Source: Microbacterium sp. 11MF (GTDB lineage Bacteria; Actinomycetota; Actinomycetes; Actinomycetales; Microbacteriaceae). Taken from it: DNA of 64,000 nt. Shown here piece by piece: positions 62,301 through 64,000 of this stretch. The stretch is taken from assembly GCF_000383475.1 (NCBI RefSeq), contig NZ_KB911460.1, positions 186,001 through 250,000 of the forward strand, written 5' to 3'. The notes under the pieces were generated by a model. The model worked only from the letters and a program-made list of their open reading frames with translations, had not been told where the DNA came from and did not search any database. Each line of letters begins with the position of its first letter. The stretch's first letter is position 1. Both the position numbers and the translations under genes were made by a program.

Positions 62301-64000
62301 CGGCTACTGGCGAATCGGCGGCGACAACGGGTGGGAAGGCGCGACTTACTGGACGGGTTCGCTGGATGAAGCGGCGGTCTATCCGACAGCGCTCACCGCG
62401 GCGCAGGTGACGGATCACTTCCGCATCGGGTCCGGGCAGCAGCCGCCGAACGGCCAGCCGAGGGACGCCGCTCTCACCGCCGAGGCAGCCGGGCTGACCG
62501 TCGCCTTCGCCGGGACGGCGACCGATCCGGACGGCGATCCCCTCACCTACCAGTGGAACTTCGGGGACGACGCATCGGACACCGGTGCTACGGTGTCCCA
62601 CCGCTTCGCTGCCGCGGGCACGTACCGGGTGACGCTCACCGTGACCGACGGACGCGGCGGCTCGACCCAGCGCGCGGAAGACGTCACGGTGACGCACGCA
62701 GCGCCGGTGGCGAAGTTCACGTCCACAACGGACGAACTCGCCGTCGCGACGGACGCCTCGGCGTCGGCGGCGTCCGACGATGCGACCCTTACCTACGACT
62801 GGAACTGGGGGGATGGGTCCGCTCACTCGAACGGCGCGACCGCATCGCACGTCTACGACAAGGACGGTGACTACACGATCACCCTCACGTTGACCGACAG
62901 CCTCGGAGGCACGTCGACCGCGGAGCGTTCCGTCTCGGTGGCGAAGATACCGGCGCCCGCGTTCGTGGCCGCGGATGCCTTCGGTCGCACCACGTCGTCC
63001 GGCTGGGGAACCTCCGATGTCGGCGGCGCTTGGTCGATCCTCAGCGGCAGTGCATCGGTCGCATCGGTTCAAGACGGCAGGGGGCAGCTGACCCTGCCCG
63101 CGGGTCAAACGCGCAATCTGGCGCTGACGTCCACGGTGCGCGACTCCGAGAGCCGCGTCGATTACACACTGGTCAACGCGCCGTCCTCGGGAGCCGGCTA
63201 CGTCGGGCTCGGCGCTCGCCGCATCGGGGCGAATTTCTACACCGTGCGCGTGTGGCATCGGGACACGGGGGCGGTGTGGCTCGTTGCACAGCGCGGCACC
63301 ACAGTTCTCACGTCGAAGCAGGTCAGCGGCCTCACCTGGGGGGCAGGGGACAGCTTCTCGCTTCGACTGGATGTCACCGGGGCCAATCCGACGGCCATCC
63401 GCGCCAAGGTGTGGAAGCAGGGCGCCACCGAGCCTGCGGCGTGGCAGCTCGAGACGACGGACTCAACCGCCGGCATGCAAGAGGCCGGTGCACCTCTCCT
63501 CCACTACGCAATGGCGGGAACCGCGACGGCACCCGGAACGGTGAAGTTCGACAATCTGACGGTCCGCGACACTCAGGTCGCGCCCGCACCCAACCAGGCA
63601 CCGGTCGCCGCCTTCTCGTCATCGGTCGCGGGCCTGACCGCCTCCGTCGACGCATCCGCGTCATCGGATGCCGACGGATCGATCGCGTCGTACTCATGGA
63701 ACTGGGGGGATGGGTCGCCGTCGTCGACGGGCAAGACGGCGTCGCACGTCTACGAGTCGGCGGGTGACCATGTGATCACACTGACGGTGGTCGATGACGA
63801 CGGCGCCTCTCACACCGTCACGAAATCGGTGACCACCACCGCGCCCGCGCCGAATCAGGACCCGGTGGCGAGTTTCACCTCCTCCGCCTCCGATCTCACC
63901 CTGTCGGTCGATGGCTCCGGGTCCTCGGACGCGGACGGTTCGATCGCCGCGTATTCCTGGAAGTGGGGTGACTCGTCCGAGAACGGGGTCGGCGCGAAGA
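59329..64000 (+). CDS. Very large secreted propeller / LamG / PKD protein (partial)
   Basis: An open frame of at least 1557 codons runs off the window. Sec signal peptide (cleavage near AQA-AD, residue 40). Residues about 45-400 look like a beta-propeller (repeats such as [36 protein letters not shown]). An FN3-like part follows, then LamG-type domains at about 585-795 and 820-1035 with near-identical cores (GSYDRHVY). Next are two PKD domains (1044-1204), a third ConA-like domain (about 1225-1410) and further PKD domains (WNWGDGS) to the edge. It is likely a cell-surface glycan-binding or adhesive protein. TGATG overlap with the lipoprotein stop; an ATG at 59332 is equally possible. Confidence 0.9.
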   Translation, partial: MMILATTRKPSKRARVLSILAAAVLVGTGVLAVAPAAQAADPLPSSPAPLLQRDTDVATADALPTVQIDDGYVWAQTTIGTTVYAAGSFKNARAALAAPGTSLTPRTNILAYDITTGNLKPFAPQVNGVIKSIAASPDGRRIYIGGSFSQVNGATRYNFAALDASSGALVAGFAPSVGGSGVYGIVATGDTVYVGGRFTQGNGVARANLAAFSTTNGALLSWTPSTDLQVDAMVMEPGNQKVIIAGRFYTVNGVGGQQRGIAALDPATGQTVPWAVTSIIKNGWAEGGNAGKSGIFTLATDAGGVYGTGWTFADVATGNIEGTFAVNAGAGDLRWLADCHGDHYGVWSTGKVVYSTSHTHQCDTVGLWPEQPTRQYRYLEAYTADARGTLPRTPSESSIYKNWAGTPSPSAYAWYPDFTVGNTSGLGQAGLSITGSGDFISVAGEFGSVNNGRYQGIVRFSTKPSSGAKQGPRVATAAWTPSARSIAAGEARVQILANWDRDDLNLTYELRRSGRATPVATTSVASTWWQRPGIVLKDTDVTAGQTYAYTVVAKDANGNTVQSSPASVTIASESASAYATAVIEDSAAHYWPLGEDSGSAGFDWAGSDDLTVKGATRGAPGQNQAASTTTTEFSGTDQSFASTVTSEAGPNTFSVEAWFKTTSTSGGKIIGFGDNAGGTSGSYDRHVYLSNDGRVTFGVYPNSVQTLESGTGFNDGAWHHVVGTLSSSGMTLYLDGALVGGRTDVTSAQGYNGYWKVGGDNTGGWPNGGSSNYLAGAISDVAVYPSALSVDAVNRHYLASGRGTAPAAAPTDAYGAAVYALKPSVYWRLDETSGDAAADASGAGYTYPGTYFGGVTKAAPSALATGAGTSIQLSPNGQTGVTGNKQVFNPSTYSMETWFKTTSRDGGKLIGFGSNRTGESGSYDRHVYMNGDGVIKFGVWNGWAGIIESAPGFNDGSWHHVVASQSAAGMRLYLDGQLVAQNDITTAQNYSGYWRIGGDNGWEGATYWTGSLDEAAVYPTALTAAQVTDHFRIGSGQQPPNGQPRDAALTAEAAGLTVAFAGTATDPDGDPLTYQWNFGDDASDTGATVSHRFAAAGTYRVTLTVTDGRGGSTQRAEDVTVTHAAPVAKFTSTTDELAVATDASASAASDDATLTYDWNWGDGSAHSNGATASHVYDKDGDYTITLTLTDSLGGTSTAERSVSVAKIPAPAFVAADAFGRTTSSGWGTSDVGGAWSILSGSASVASVQDGRGQLTLPAGQTRNLALTSTVRDSESRVDYTLVNAPSSGAGYVGLGARRIGANFYTVRVWHRDTGAVWLVAQRGTTVLTSKQVSGLTWGAGDSFSLRLDVTGANPTAIRAKVWKQGATEPAAWQLETTDSTAGMQEAGAPLLHYAMAGTATAPGTVKFDNLTVRDTQVAPAPNQAPVAAFSSSVAGLTASVDASASSDADGSIASYSWNWGDGSPSSTGKTASHVYESAGDHVITLTVVDDDGASHTVTKSVTTTAPAPNQDPVASFTSSASDLTLSVDGSGSSDADGSIAAYSWKWGDSSENGVGAK

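Noticed and set aside
59734..63258. Two long minus-strand frames opposite the PKD/LamG protein
   Set aside because: The plus-strand frame has a signal peptide and recognisable domains over its full length; the minus frames have none.

Overview
The window looks like chromosomal DNA of a high-GC actinobacterium of the family Microbacteriaceae, most likely Microbacterium or a close relative. The basis is GC near 70%, tightly packed genes with many 4-base GTGA/ATGA overlaps, a DUF222/HNH protein, a PFNA-type kinase/FN3 cluster, and strong over-use of the heptamer GGATGCC and its complement. No tRNA, rRNA, CRISPR array, integrase or insertion sequence was seen. No gap between genes exceeds about 250 bases.

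Layout. 1-2.3 kb (minus strand): the end of an ECF-type transporter locus (ATPase cut by the window edge, S component), a pirin and a small acetyltransferase. 2.4-8.7 kb (plus): a carboxylate uptake and sensing locus with a CstA/BtsT-type transporter, a YbdD-type small protein, a LytS-type kinase, a LytTR regulator, a DUF485-like membrane protein and an acetate/pyruvate-type sodium symporter. The last four are translationally coupled. 8.7-24.7 kb: mixed housekeeping and metabolic genes, namely a GH3 lipoprotein, a DUF3516 helicase, a PdxH-like oxidase, DUF1697, acetyltransferases, a DUF222/HNH protein, RecQ, a MarR/VOC divergon with two clear operators, a Gfo/Idh/MocA oxidoreductase, a SulP/MerR divergon and a GH36 alpha-galactosidase. 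25-27.7 kb: an acyl-CoA oxidase and 3-methyladenine DNA glycosylase I.

27.7-30.8 kb holds a compact four-gene locus. It has a small helical EspC/Esx-like protein, a coiled-coil plus membrane plus alpha/beta-hydrolase protein, a lipoprotein and a hypothetical protein, with a 70-bp tandem duplication across the hydrolase/lipoprotein junction. A cupin and a UvrA-like ATPase interrupted by a one-base frameshift follow. 33.8-49.5 kb is an eight-gene operon: a 2034-residue membrane-anchored Ig/FN3 protein, a MoxR ATPase, DUF58, a transglutaminase-like membrane protein whose catalytic Cys is Asp, RDD-FHA, PP2C phosphatase, FHA and a Ser/Thr kinase. It matches the PFNA cluster known from Bifidobacterium and is presumably a phospho-signalling and cell-surface system. 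The palindrome TGGGGA-N4-TCCCCA lies upstream of both the small-helical-protein locus and this operon, which suggests shared regulation.

49.5-52.8 kb: a degenerate resolvase-like protein, a YpfJ-type metallopeptidase and a DEAD-box RNA helicase with a long leader. 52.9-64 kb: a surface-glycopolymer region with four glycosyltransferases, a cytidylyltransferase, a CDP-alcohol phosphotransferase, a lipoprotein and the start of a very large secreted propeller/LamG/PKD protein that runs off the window. Leaders in this region carry repeated G-tracts (TTGGGG), phased at 19 bp in the clearest case. Several genes across the window have a TANNNT or CAGAMT -10 box exactly 6-7 bases before the start codon, the layout of leaderless transcripts.
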